A stretch of 14,508 bases of DNA from Pedosphaera sp. (GCA_009695405.1 SIAZ01000068.1:1-14508); one strand, 5' to 3'; counted from the first letter of the stretch, positions 1-7,018 are shown. Numbers and translations are program-made. The notes: generated by a model not told the origin, from the sequence alone.

Positions 1-105
1 AGATCCGAAATCTTCGACTACATTGAAATCTTCTATAACCGCCAGCGCCGTCACACCTCCCTCCGAGGCCTTTCACCCGCTCAGTGCGAACTCAAAAATA
101 ACTAA
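1..105 (+). CDS. IS3-family transposase OrfB, C-terminal fragment
   Basis: Only the last 34 codons and the TAA are present, in frame 1. They translate to a tail containing EIFDYIEIFYNRQRRHTSL and ending SPAQCELKNN. The pattern Y-I-x-x-F-Y-N-x-x-R-x-H-x-x-L near the C-terminus is the hallmark of the IS3 OrfB / retroviral-integrase-type DDE transposase, at the end of the rve catalytic domain. The gene is truncated by the window edge, not by a mutation. It was probably made as an OrfAB fusion through -1 frameshifting, as usual in the family, but the junction is not visible here. Confidence 0.88.
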   Translation, partial: RSEIFDYIEIFYNRQRRHTSLRGLSPAQCELKNN

Positions 106-112
106 CCAATAA

Positions 113-143
113 CTCCCTTTTCTCTGTCCGTTTTATCGAAGCA
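113..143 (-). repeat. Right terminal inverted repeat of the left IS copy
   Basis: On the minus strand, reading from 143 to 113, this matches the left inverted repeat at 14370-14400. Nine terminal bases are identical, followed by a 4-base mismatch block, CGGAC, and then a shared GAGA. Overall 21 of 31 positions are identical. It marks the outer end of the element. Confidence 0.7.
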
Positions 144-165
144 GGCCCAACCCTCACGGTCACAC

Positions 166-1590
166 ATGGCATTACGCCTCTTTAATACCCTCCGCCGTCA
201 GGTTGAGGAATTTATTCCTTTCGACGCCGAAGACAAAAACGTCGGCATGTACTGCTGCGGTCCCACTGTATATGACTACGGTCACATCGGGAACTTCCGC
301 ACCTTTGTATTCGCCGATCTTGTCCGACGCTACCTTGCTTTCAAGGGATTCACGGTGAACCACGTGATGAATATCACCGACGTGGAGGACAAGATTATCC
401 GCCGAATTGCTGAATCCGGGACTCCTTTGGCCGAGTTCACAGGTCGATATACCGACGCTTTTCTGGAGGACCTCGATATATTAAAATGTCTTCGACCCCA
501 TCAACTTCCGCGCGCCACCAATTTCATCCCACAAATCATCGATCTGATTGTCCGCCTTGAAAAAAGAGGGATCGCGTATCGAACTAGCGATGGATCGGTC
601 TACTTCGGCATCGCGGCTTATCGAACCTGTGGCTGTCAATACGGACAACTTGTCCAACTCGACCCAGACGCTCAGCGACAAACGGAACGTATTTCCGGCG
701 ACGAATATGATAAAGAAAATGCCTCCGACTTTGCGCTTTGGAAAGCACGGGTGTCTCAGGATGGATCCGTTTTCTGGGAGAGTCCATGGGGCCAGGGTCG
801 GCCCGGTTGGCATATCGAATGTTCCGCAATGAGCATGGCTCTGCTCGGACCTAGCTTTGATCTTCACCTCGGCGGCGAAGACTTGGCTTTTCCTCATCAC
901 GAAGACGAAATTGCCCAAAGTGAAGGCTCCGGTCTTCAACAATGCGGTCGCCCTTTTGTCAAACACTGGCTTCATGCTTCTCACCTCCTTGTGGAAGGCA
1001 AAAAAATGAGCAAATCGCTCGGTAACTATTACACGGTCCGCGACTTGGTCACTCAAGGGTTCTCCGGTAGAGAAATCCGCTTCCTCCTCCTTAGAGCTCA
1101 TTACCGTGAGACTTTTAATTTTACTCTCGAAGGCCTTGAAGGGGCTCGAGTTGCCTTAAATCGAATTGATGTTCTTTTGGGACGACTCACGGAACTCACG
1201 GAATCAATCCCAGCGGCGCCAACTGATTCTGTTTCCAAATTACCCATAAAGGTGGCCGAAGCTCTCGATGATGACCTGAATGTCTCGCGGGCTTGGGCAT
1301 CGGTCTTCGATTGGGTCAGAGACACCAATGTCGCACTGGCCACAGGTCGGTTTCAGCCGACTGATGCCGCACGGGAGTTGGCTGGCTGGCACTTAATCGA
1401 AACAGCACTAGGCCTCGGTCGAAAACTCGATCAACCCACACCTCCGGAGATCCTCGAACGAGTGAAAGCACGGACAGCCGCCAAACTGGCTCACGACTTC
1501 GTTAAAGCCGATTTAATCAGGGAAGAGCTTAGGTCCTTAGGTTGGACGGTTGAGGATACCAAGACCGGAGCCAAACCGAAGCGACTTTAG
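166..1590 (+). CDS. cysS: Cysteinyl-tRNA synthetase
   Basis: Class I aminoacyl-tRNA synthetase that charges tRNA-Cys with cysteine in the cytoplasm. At 474 residues it is full length (E. coli CysS is 461). The HIGH motif appears as HIGN (residues 40-43) after the conserved YCCGPTVYDYG segment, and KMSKS is at 280-284. The catalytic zinc ligands are recognisable as C31, C219 (in GWHIEC), H244 and E248 (in FPHHEDE). The C-terminal part corresponds to the DALR/anticodon-binding region. I accept the ATG at 166 because MALRLFNTLRR aligns with the usual start of the family. There is no clear Shine-Dalgarno sequence. Only 22 bp separate the gene from the left IS, so its promoter must lie in the IS end or beyond. 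It converges on comF across a 98-bp gap. Confidence 0.97.
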   Translation: MALRLFNTLRRQVEEFIPFDAEDKNVGMYCCGPTVYDYGHIGNFRTFVFADLVRRYLAFKGFTVNHVMNITDVEDKIIRRIAESGTPLAEFTGRYTDAFLEDLDILKCLRPHQLPRATNFIPQIIDLIVRLEKRGIAYRTSDGSVYFGIAAYRTCGCQYGQLVQLDPDAQRQTERISGDEYDKENASDFALWKARVSQDGSVFWESPWGQGRPGWHIECSAMSMALLGPSFDLHLGGEDLAFPHHEDEIAQSEGSGLQQCGRPFVKHWLHASHLLVEGKKMSKSLGNYYTVRDLVTQGFSGREIRFLLLRAHYRETFNFTLEGLEGARVALNRIDVLLGRLTELTESIPAAPTDSVSKLPIKVAEALDDDLNVSRAWASVFDWVRDTNVALATGRFQPTDAARELAGWHLIETALGLGRKLDQPTPPEILERVKARTAAKLAHDFVKADLIREELRSLGWTVEDTKTGAKPKRL

Positions 1591-1688
1591 ACAAAGAGGC
1601 GACACAATTCCACTCATTAGGGAAAGGACCCTTCCACGGATTCTCGGACCAATCGAAAAGGCTCCTCCCAGTTGGTTCGCTCTTCTTC

Positions 1689-2477
1689 TTAGGTCATAGA
1701 CCCGAGACTCGATCCGGCCATCGTAGCGCGCGCCAAAGACCAGACCACTACCCTCTCAGCTCCCATCCGCTGCAAAACTGCCGCCACGGCACCCGCTGTC
1801 GCTCCAGTAGTAAGGACGTCGTCAAAGACAATCCAATTTCCCTGTATTCGCTCTTGGGATGCCGTAGAGAAAGCCTGCCGTACATTATCGGCACGCGCCT
1901 CACGCGACAAATGAGCTTGGACATGAGCCATCTCGTTACGGCGCACTAAGTCAGTGCGGATCGATATTCCTAAAGCACGGGCTAAAGGGGTGCCAAGGCG
2001 CGTTGCCTGATTAAATTCTCGTTCACGCTCTCGCACAGGATGGAGCGGCACTGGGACAAGTCCGCTCCAAGAACTTCCCTGTAATACTGGGCAAGCTTCT
2101 TCTAGCAGCAATTGGACTAGAAAAGGCTCAAACCAGACTTCCCCCCGATACTTAAACCGATGAATGACCTCCAAGACCCGACCCTCAGCAATGACGGCAG
2201 CTCGGGCTGATTCAAAACACGGTTCACTTTCCCTGCAGTTGGCGCAGGTAAAGGAGGTGGTAACTTCACCACTAGGCGGCAACCCACACCGACCACAAAA
2301 GGGAGGCCGCACCCGGCGAACATCCCTAGAGCAACGCTGGCAGACGTATCCTTCCGATTTCCCCGCGACCTCCAGAGAGCAGAGAACGCACACCGCTGGA
2401 AAGACCAAGGACAACAGAGACTCAACGACCTCGGATAGAGGTTTTGAAACGGAATTTGGCCCAATTTTATCTGACAT
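1689..2477 (-). CDS. comF: ComF family phosphoribosyltransferase-like protein
   Basis: The 262-residue protein has the ComF/GntX layout. An N-terminal zinc-ribbon-like part carries paired cysteines (CVLC, CQRC, then CGRC and CANC). A type I phosphoribosyltransferase fold follows, with the VPVPLHP segment, FNQA, and the PRPP-binding loop IVFDDVLTTGAT at about residues 216-227. In naturally competent bacteria ComF takes part in DNA uptake; elsewhere its role is unclear, and no other competence gene is in view. An open frame extends upstream to 2582, but that extension (35 residues) overlaps the protease gene and looks unlike the family, so I prefer the ATG at 2477. This overlaps the protease reading frame by only 11 bp and suggests translational coupling. 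It is the last gene of the minus-strand block. Confidence 0.85.
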   Translation of the reverse strand: MSDKIGPNSVSKPLSEVVESLLSLVFPAVCVLCSLEVAGKSEGYVCQRCSRDVRRVRPPFCGRCGLPPSGEVTTSFTCANCRESEPCFESARAAVIAEGRVLEVIHRFKYRGEVWFEPFLVQLLLEEACPVLQGSSWSGLVPVPLHPVREREREFNQATRLGTPLARALGISIRTDLVRRNEMAHVQAHLSREARADNVRQAFSTASQERIQGNWIVFDDVLTTGATAGAVAAVLQRMGAERVVVWSLARATMAGSSLGSMT

Positions 2478-2835
2478 AGACTGCCTCTGATTTATCTGAC
2501 TTGGTAACCATCCGAAAGGGCGATACCCACGGAATCCCCATAATTCCAATCCAAAGGCAAGCAAAGGCAAACCACCCGTCAATCAAGGCGGATGAACCCC
2601 AAAATGGAACGAAGGTTGACGGTCTGGGTTGAGTCAAAAAACCATACGATTTTAGCCAAAAAATCCAGCCTCCATGCAATCCGATCGACATCCACAAGGC
2701 GCCTGTTCGCTCGCGTAAGGCGGACAGAACTAAACCGACTAGAGTTAAATTTAAAAAGCTGGGTAACAAAACCGATATATCGGCAAAACCACTGGACATA
2801 CGCACCAACATTTCAAACCCAGTCCATGCTCCCAC
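2467..2835 (-). CDS. CPBP intramembrane metalloprotease, C-terminal fragment (frameshifted)
   Basis: This frame, open from a GTG at 2835, encodes 122 residues that continue the upstream protease fragment. It has two hydrophobic helices, and GLHGGW supplies the third conserved motif of the CPBP (CAAX protease / bacteriocin-processing) family, with H54 as the likely metal ligand. It is not a plausible free-standing gene: there is no good start or ribosome site, and family similarity continues upstream of the GTG through the reading LKPAPPASV. That reading joins the N-terminal part at 2859 after a -1 shift. The last codons overlap the start of comF by 11 bp. Either the whole is a recent pseudogene, or the base count in the A6 run at 2860-2865 is wrong, or the two parts are made as one protein by recoding. 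Confidence 0.75.
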   Translation of the reverse strand: MGAWTGFEMLVRMSSGFADISVLLPSFLNLTLVGLVLSALRERTGALWMSIGLHGGWIFWLKSYGFLTQPRPSTFVPFWGSSALIDGWFAFACLWIGIMGIPWVSPFRMVTKSDKSEAVYVR

Positions 2836-2865
2836 CGAAGCTGGAGGGGCGGGTTTCAGAAAAAA
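2829..2865 (-). other. Slippery heptamer and downstream hairpin in the protease gene
   Basis: On the minus strand the zero-frame codons are CAT TTT TTC TGA, which contains the heptamer T TTT TTC (2859-2865), of the X XXY YYZ form used for -1 frameshifting. Twelve bases downstream, 2829-2846 can fold into CUCCAGC-UUCG-GUGGGAG: a 7-pair stem with one A-G mismatch and a UUCG tetraloop closed by C-G. I see the sequence and the fold. That they act in recoding is inference. No Shine-Dalgarno-like stimulator is visible upstream, and the 12-base spacer is longer than usual. Confidence 0.35.
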
Positions 2866-3422
2866 TGGACCATCGCGTATAAGAGAGAACTGAGAATCCC
2901 CGAAAATAGGAAACCATAACTACGACGGAGCACTCCAAAAACAACTCCCCGAAAGAGGAGTTCTTCCAAGACCCCAACGACTACAGCCGCCCCTATCGAC
3001 TGCAGGATATGCAGCAAGATTTGCTTCAACTGATGATTAGGCGCCCATTCCCGATTACCTAAAACAATCACCCAAAAAACGAACAAGGCTAAGGAAATAA
3101 ATCCTAGAGTGGATCCCCGTATAAGATCTCGGTACATCGTCCGGCTTCGCTTAAATCCTGCCTCGAAAAATCCCGGGAAAAGTCTAAGTCGCACCAAAGG
3201 CCACAAACCAACGATGGCCAAAACAAGAAGGGACCGATTCACATACTGGTGGAACGGATAATGGGCCAGTGCTGAACTGGGAAGCAAGGTCTCCACAATT
3301 CCCCAAATCCAAGGGGTAACCAGCGCCGCACCTATAAAAATAAAAAGAAGATAAAGCCCGAGCACCCACAAGCCACCCCGAGGTCGGAGAGGTTGGAGCA
3401 AAGCATCGTCTGAATCAGTCAA
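2856..3422 (-). CDS. CPBP intramembrane metalloprotease, N-terminal fragment (frameshifted)
   Basis: The 188-residue product has several membrane segments. The first CPBP motif is EELLFRG (E153, E154, R158) and the second is YAMVH (H186). It then runs into TGA two codons after H186, so it lacks the third motif, which lies in the next fragment. Joined by a -1 shift the protein would be about 318 residues, normal for this family of membrane-embedded proteases. The likely start is TTG at 3422: an in-frame TGA lies eight codons upstream and no ATG precedes the first membrane helix. The gene begins 46 bp after zur on the same strand and may be read through from the zinc operon. Its substrate is unknown. 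Confidence 0.8.
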   Translation of the reverse strand: MTDSDDALLQPLRPRGGLWVLGLYLLFIFIGAALVTPWIWGIVETLLPSSALAHYPFHQYVNRSLLVLAIVGLWPLVRLRLFPGFFEAGFKRSRTMYRDLIRGSTLGFISLALFVFWVIVLGNREWAPNHQLKQILLHILQSIGAAVVVGVLEELLFRGVVFGVLRRSYGFLFSGILSSLLYAMVHFF

Positions 3423-3468
3423 GGCCTGATAAACTAGCGAACCTCATCTAATGGCTCAAGCTACACCC

Positions 3469-3942
3469 TTATCGAGACTGACATTTCGGACACCTGCCCG
3501 AGAACTCAAGCCGATGCTGGACTTGAGTAAACCCATGCCGACTAGCAATCGCTGATTGAAATTCTTCTGGAAAACACTCATCCACCTCAACAATAAATCC
3601 GCAGTGAGTGCAGACCAAATGATGGTGATGGGACGAACCCTCCTCGGCCGACAACTCAAAGCGTGCCGCCCCATCGCCAAAGTCATAACGCCGCACCAAT
3701 CCCAGCAGTTCCAGCGTGTGCATATTTCGGTAGATCGTCGCTAGATCACAGTCCTCTTTGCCTAAGGCCGCGTGAATCTCCTTATTCGTCAATGGCGAGG
3801 CATGCTTACGGAGAACATCCAGAATCGCTTGCCGAGGCACGGTCACTTTGCGCGCTCCACGGCGCAGTTTCTCAGTTAGCTCTGTCAGCGGTTGCTGAAT
3901 TAGCCGATGAGCATGCTGATGCTGGGCGCAAGGAGAACTCAT
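3469..3942 (-). CDS. zur: Fur-family transcriptional regulator, probably Zur
   Basis: A 157-residue Fur-type repressor. The winged-helix DNA-binding part contains VTVPRQAILDVL and DLATIYRNMHTLELLGLV. The dimerisation/metal part begins at SSHHHHLVCTHCG and ends EFSGRCPKC. The structural zinc site is C111/C114 and C151/C154, with a His cluster at 105-108. The N-terminus adds a Cys/His-bearing stretch (C5, H8, H10, H12) that may bind metal or be unstructured. The ATG at 3942 overlaps the znuB stop in an ATGA arrangement, so it is the fourth gene of the zinc importer operon. That position makes Zur (zinc-sensing, self-limiting repression) much more likely than an iron Fur, but sequence alone does not separate the two. 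Confidence 0.88.
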   Translation of the reverse strand: MSSPCAQHQHAHRLIQQPLTELTEKLRRGARKVTVPRQAILDVLRKHASPLTNKEIHAALGKEDCDLATIYRNMHTLELLGLVRRYDFGDGAARFELSAEEGSSHHHHLVCTHCGFIVEVDECFPEEFQSAIASRHGFTQVQHRLEFSGRCPKCQSR

Positions 3943-4763
3943 AAAGGACCAGGTAAAGACTTATTTAGGCGGATCAACTTAGATATTAGCAGGGAGAAAA
4001 TGAAAAAGGCAATCAGGGTCAGTGTGATACAAGGTCCCCCTGGCAGGTTAAGTGGATACGATAAAGCCACGCCGCCAACCGCTCCAGATAGTCCCAAGAA
4101 AAGGCTCAAAATAATCTGCTGACGCAGACTCTGCGCGAGGTTGCGAGCGGTTGCCGGAGGAACCACGACCAATGAGGTTACCAGGACAATCCCCAACAAC
4201 CGGATACTCAAGGCGACTGTTATCGTCAGAAGTATTACAAACAACTGATTCAAGCGCCGCACTGGAACACCGGAGACATGGGCTAAATCCTCGTGGGCGG
4301 TGAGAAGAGCGAGAGAGTTCAAGTGCCGAAAAAGCAAATAGGAAACCCCAACCGTCACCCCCATTGCTACCTCAACTTCTCCCCAACCAACTGAAAAAAT
4401 ATCACCAAAAAGGAAACGATCTAACTCATTACGAAACCCTTTAAGCAAGGAAAGAATCACCATCCCAAAAGCCACAGAACCGCTTAATAACAGGGCCATA
4501 ATGGTATCGTTCAGCAGATCTGTCCGTTCCTTCAGCCACAGAATTAACAAGGCCACCGCCAAACTAAAAATAATCATAGGCACGGTAGGATCTTTCACTC
4601 CCATCCAAAAACCCAAAGCCACACCCGCTAGAGCAGCATGAGCAATCGTATCACTGAAGAAAGACATCCGCCGCGCGGTGACAAAGACCCCCATAAATCC
4701 ACACAGAGGTCCCATCACTAGAGCTGCCAACAAGGCTCGCTGCATGAAGGGTTCAATGGACAT
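3939..4763 (-). CDS. znuB: Zinc ABC transporter, permease subunit
   Basis: A 274-residue, strongly hydrophobic protein of the ABC-3 permease family (ZnuB/MntB/TroC type) with about eight predicted membrane helices. Typical family segments include MQRALLAALVMGPLCGFMGVFVTARRMSFFSDTIAHAAL at the start, the loop RRLNQLFV in the middle, and the late stretch LVTSLVVVPPATARNLA. It forms the inner-membrane channel that takes zinc from ZnuA, driven by ZnuC. The ATG at 4763 lies 11 bp inside the end of znuC, and its stop overlaps the zur start by 4 bp. Related permeases carry manganese or iron. Zinc is favoured by the linked Fur-type regulator and by the His-rich ZnuA and ZnuC. Confidence 0.93.
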   Translation of the reverse strand: MSIEPFMQRALLAALVMGPLCGFMGVFVTARRMSFFSDTIAHAALAGVALGFWMGVKDPTVPMIIFSLAVALLILWLKERTDLLNDTIMALLLSGSVAFGMVILSLLKGFRNELDRFLFGDIFSVGWGEVEVAMGVTVGVSYLLFRHLNSLALLTAHEDLAHVSGVPVRRLNQLFVILLTITVALSIRLLGIVLVTSLVVVPPATARNLAQSLRQQIILSLFLGLSGAVGGVALSYPLNLPGGPCITLTLIAFFIFSLLISKLIRLNKSLPGPL

Positions 4764-5526
4764 GATGATGGTGCTGATAGGGTGTCACGTGGATTCCGTA
4801 GGCCTGCTTAAGCGAATCGGCACTCATCACATCTTCGGGCGGTCCCTCACAACAAATCACTCCGTTCAAGGCATATACCCAAGACGCATGACGATAGACC
4901 ATCGACAAATCATGGGATACCAAGACCACGGTCAATCCCAAATGCCGCTGAACCGTGGAGATGAGCTCATAGAAATCCTTTTCACCAGGAGTATCAACCC
5001 CCGCTGTCGGTTCATCCAAAAGAAGCAATTCGGGCTTATTAAGAAGACTGGAACAAATAAGCACCCGCTGTAACTGCCCGCCGCTCAACCCAGCCAAGGG
5101 ACGGTCTAACAGACGTTCAACATCGAGATCAGCCACCAATTCTTTGAGTTGAGAATCAATGAAATGGGTTGATCTCCAGAACCAGCCCCTCGTGGCCGGC
5201 AAGCGGATTGCCAAGAATTCTCGAACGGTCAGGATAAAACTGCGATCTACCTGTAACCGTTGGGGAACATAGCCAACCCGACGCAGAGACTCTGGGCTCG
5301 GCACCTCACCAAACAAGCGAACTGAACCCGAATCCACCGGTTGCAACCCCAAAAGACACCGAAGGAGAGTGGTCTTACCTGAACCATTTGGGCCGATCAA
5401 AGCGACAATACTACCCTTTCGAACCCGAAGAGAGACCCCCTTTAGAACCTGAGTATCCCCAAGACGAACCTGCAAACCAGTGACTTCGACAACCACGTCC
5501 CTCGGTTGACAGAAAGCGATCTCCAT
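4753..5526 (-). CDS. znuC: Zinc ABC transporter, ATP-binding subunit
   Basis: The 257-residue ATPase has all ABC motifs intact: Walker A GPNGSGKT (45-52), Q-loop around Q89, signature LSGGQ (147-151), Walker B LLLLDE (167-172), D-loop GVD (176-178) and the switch histidine H205 in VLVSHD. It powers zinc import through ZnuB at the cytoplasmic face. The extreme C-terminus is histidine-rich (HHHH followed by V-H), a plausible metal-binding or sensing tail. Transcribed between znuA (1 bp upstream) and znuB (11-bp overlap). The ATG at 5526 abuts the znuA stop. Confidence 0.95.
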   Translation of the reverse strand: MEIAFCQPRDVVVEVTGLQVRLGDTQVLKGVSLRVRKGSIVALIGPNGSGKTTLLRCLLGLQPVDSGSVRLFGEVPSPESLRRVGYVPQRLQVDRSFILTVREFLAIRLPATRGWFWRSTHFIDSQLKELVADLDVERLLDRPLAGLSGGQLQRVLICSSLLNKPELLLLDEPTAGVDTPGEKDFYELISTVQRHLGLTVVLVSHDLSMVYRHASWVYALNGVICCEGPPEDVMSADSLKQAYGIHVTPYQHHHHVH

Positions 5527-5527
5527 A

Positions 5528-6487
5528 TCAGCGCAAGGCTGCCTTTAAAGCCGCTAAATTGCGTCGCATCCCCTCCACATAAAATGTCTTTGAAGACTTT
5601 CCAGTCTCCAAAACATCGAGTTCAGCCATCTGAATCTTTAAGTCCCCAGCAATTCGTTTTGCCAATCGCGGATTGAACTGAGGCTCTGTGAACAAAACAT
5701 GCACCGAATTTTTGCGGATCGCCGCCAGCAATCCAGCCAAATACTTCGGCGATGGATCCACACTAGGAACCTGCTCAATGACCCCAATTAACGCCAAATC
5801 ATAGCGTCGACAAAAATAAGGAAACGCATCATGGAAGGTGACAATGCGACGGTTCTTTACCTCTATCAACGACGAACGAATCGATCGGTCTAGGTCGGTT
5901 AGTTCCCTCAAATAAGCGGCGGTACGCGACTTATAACCCTCAGCATTGGAGGGATCGGCAACGAGCAAAGCAGCGAGGATATTAGAAACACACTGTTGGG
6001 CGATGATAGGATCAAGCCATATGTGAGGATTAGGGGGATCTTTATCCGCCTTCGAGTCGTGACCGTGACCGTGGGTTGATGACTTACCAGTGTCGAGGGT
6101 CAGTTCAGGTAGATGATAGATTAACTGAGTTACGACTCCGTCGGAGACCGTGATAACTCGATGCCCAGGTTTGCCGCCACCGTTGGCAATCGTTCGAGTT
6201 AACCAATCATCCACGCCCAAACCATTGATCAAAATCAAATCGGCTTTGGCTAATTTACGCATATCGGAAGGCCGAAACTGAAAATCGTGCGGTCCCACAT
6301 CTGCGGGCAGCAAAGTTTCCACCTCGGCGGCCTCTCCGACCACATTTGCCGCCCACGAATGAATCGCCGGCAAGGTAACTACAATCCGTAGAGGCTCAGC
6401 GACCACGGTGAGCGAGAAAAAAACGACCGCTACCCGCGAAGCTAAACGGAAGATCAACGTTTGTAGATTTAACGAGTCTTGGAACAT
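5528..6487 (-). CDS. znuA: Zinc ABC transporter, periplasmic substrate-binding protein
   Basis: A 319-residue cluster A-I metal-binding protein. A hydrophobic segment (VAVVFFSLTVVA) ending before E31 is a likely signal peptide, without a lipobox cysteine. Ligand candidates follow family positions: H67 in GPHDF, H155 in NPHIWLDP, and the His of VTFHDAFPYF, with an acidic residue in the FTEPQF region near the end. A histidine-rich loop (THGHGHDS) just before NPHIWLDP is characteristic of zinc rather than manganese binders. I choose ATG at 6487; an in-frame GTG at 6493 would add two residues. First gene of the znuACB-zur operon, with a Fur-like palindrome about 30 bp upstream. Confidence 0.93.
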   Translation of the reverse strand: MFQDSLNLQTLIFRLASRVAVVFFSLTVVAEPLRIVVTLPAIHSWAANVVGEAAEVETLLPADVGPHDFQFRPSDMRKLAKADLILINGLGVDDWLTRTIANGGGKPGHRVITVSDGVVTQLIYHLPELTLDTGKSSTHGHGHDSKADKDPPNPHIWLDPIIAQQCVSNILAALLVADPSNAEGYKSRTAAYLRELTDLDRSIRSSLIEVKNRRIVTFHDAFPYFCRRYDLALIGVIEQVPSVDPSPKYLAGLLAAIRKNSVHVLFTEPQFNPRLAKRIAGDLKIQMAELDVLETGKSSKTFYVEGMRRNLAALKAALR

Positions 6488-6516
6488 AGCCACCGGAATT
6501 TGGTCTGAAAGTTATC

Positions 6517-6531
6517 TGCAAATCAATTGCA
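6517..6531 (-). promoter_or_regulatory. Candidate Zur/Fur-family operator upstream of znuA
   Basis: TGCAAATCAATTGCA is a 7-1-7 imperfect palindrome: the arms differ at one position, and it shares 10 of 15 positions with the general Fur-family 7-1-7 box TGATAATCATTATCA. It lies 29 bp before the chosen znuA start and downstream of the rpsR terminator. A possible promoter (CCGACA at 6564-6569, TATTAT at 6540-6545, 18-bp spacer, overlapping the terminator) would put the palindrome at the transcription start. The site is visible; binding by the Zur encoded in the same operon is inference. Confidence 0.45.
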
Positions 6532-6540
6532 AGTGTAGAA

Positions 6541-6571
6541 TAATAAAAGGCCGCCGATAAATTGTCGGCGG
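6541..6571 (-). terminator. Rho-independent terminator of the dksA-like/rpmG/rpsR operon
   Basis: On the minus strand a 7-bp perfect stem CCGCCGA / TCGGCGG (6551-6557 and 6565-6571) with a 7-base loop is followed by CCTTTTATTATT. It begins 25 bp after the rpsR stop. A second near-copy of one arm (10 of 11 bases, TGTCGGYGGTG on the plus strand, at 6563-6573 and 6578-6588) lies just before the hairpin and could form a weaker alternative pairing. Confidence 0.85.
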
Positions 6572-6595
6572 TGACTTTGTCGGTGGTGCAACCGT

Positions 6596-6844
6596 TTACT
6601 TCACCAACAACATCTGACGGGCGCGTTTAATGGCGACGGTCAGTCGGCGTTGGAAAACGGCAGGAAGCCCAGTATATTTCCGGGGGAGAATCTTGCCATT
6701 ATCTGTCACATAACGTTTAAGCAACGTGACATTTTTGTAATCGATCGCATCGATTGTGAAGTCAACCTCGGGCTTCGGACGTGGAGTCCGGGCTACGGCT
6801 GAGCGGCGTTTCTTTTTTTCCTCGAGCTTGGTCTTGCGTGGCAT
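6596..6844 (-). CDS. rpsR: 30S ribosomal protein S18
   Basis: An 82-residue basic protein of the small ribosomal subunit. The core is typical bS18: IDYKNVTLLKRYVTDNGKIL, the RKYTGL turn, then QRRLTVAIKRARQMLL at the C-terminus. S18 binds near S6 on the platform of the 30S subunit. The gene follows rpmG by 3 bp and precedes the terminator. The N-terminal 25 residues are a lysine/arginine-rich extension. Pairing with L33 and a DksA-like gene, instead of with rpsF/ssb/rplI as in E. coli, is unusual for well-known model organisms. Confidence 0.95.
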   Translation of the reverse strand: MPRKTKLEEKKKRRSAVARTPRPKPEVDFTIDAIDYKNVTLLKRYVTDNGKILPRKYTGLPAVFQRRLTVAIKRARQMLLVK

Positions 6845-6847
6845 AGC

Positions 6848-7015
6848 TTACTTGATTTCGCGATGCAGGGTGTGGCGACGAAGGAATGGATTGAACTTCT
6901 TCTTCTCCACCTTGTCGGTCTGCAACTTCTTGTTGCGGGATGTCTGGTAACGGGAAACGGGTAACCCCAGTTTTCTCGCCTCCGTACATTCAATGGTTAC
7001 AATCTCACGTGGCAT
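6848..7015 (-). CDS. rpmG: 50S ribosomal protein L33
   Basis: A 55-residue protein that starts MPREIVTIECTEA and ends FNPFLRRHTLHREIK. The C-terminal K-K-F-N-P-x-x-R-x-H-T-x-H-x-E-x-K pattern is diagnostic for bL33 (E. coli: KKFDPVVRQHVIYKEAK). Only one cysteine is present, C10, so this is a zinc-free C-minus form. Compared with E. coli L33 it has a small insertion (LGLPVSRYQTSRN) in the hairpin. ATG at 7015; the stop is 3 bp before rpsR and the start is 3 bp after the dksA-like stop, so all three genes are almost certainly one transcript. Confidence 0.93.
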   Translation of the reverse strand: MPREIVTIECTEARKLGLPVSRYQTSRNKKLQTDKVEKKKFNPFLRRHTLHREIK

Positions 7016-7018
7016 AAA

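Larger units (their letters stand above)
1..143 (+). mobile_element. 3' end of an IS3-family insertion sequence (cut by window edge)
   Basis: The stretch holds the last codons of an IS3-type OrfB transposase followed by a terminal inverted repeat at 113-143. Read inwards from base 143, that repeat begins TGCTTCGAT and matches the repeat at 14370-14400 in 18 of the first 23 positions. IS3-family elements normally end 5'-TG...CA-3', and both ends here obey that rule, which is why I place the boundary at 143. The target-site duplication cannot be judged because the other end of this copy is outside the window. The adjacent chromosomal gene is cysS, whose ATG is 22 bp further on. Confidence 0.85.

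Noticed and set aside
481..1101. A 206-codon open frame on the minus strand inside cysS
   Set aside because: It lies entirely opposite a full-length, motif-complete cysS and shows no recognisable family; it is an antisense shadow.
2478..2582. N-terminal extension of comF to 2582
   Set aside because: It overlaps the C-terminal protease coding frame, is unlike ComF N-termini, and a well-placed ATG exists at 2477.
6762..6993. Two open frames of 66-75 codons overlapping rpmG/rpsR on the minus strand
   Set aside because: They are other-frame readings of the L33 gene, which fits its family perfectly in the frame 6848-7015.
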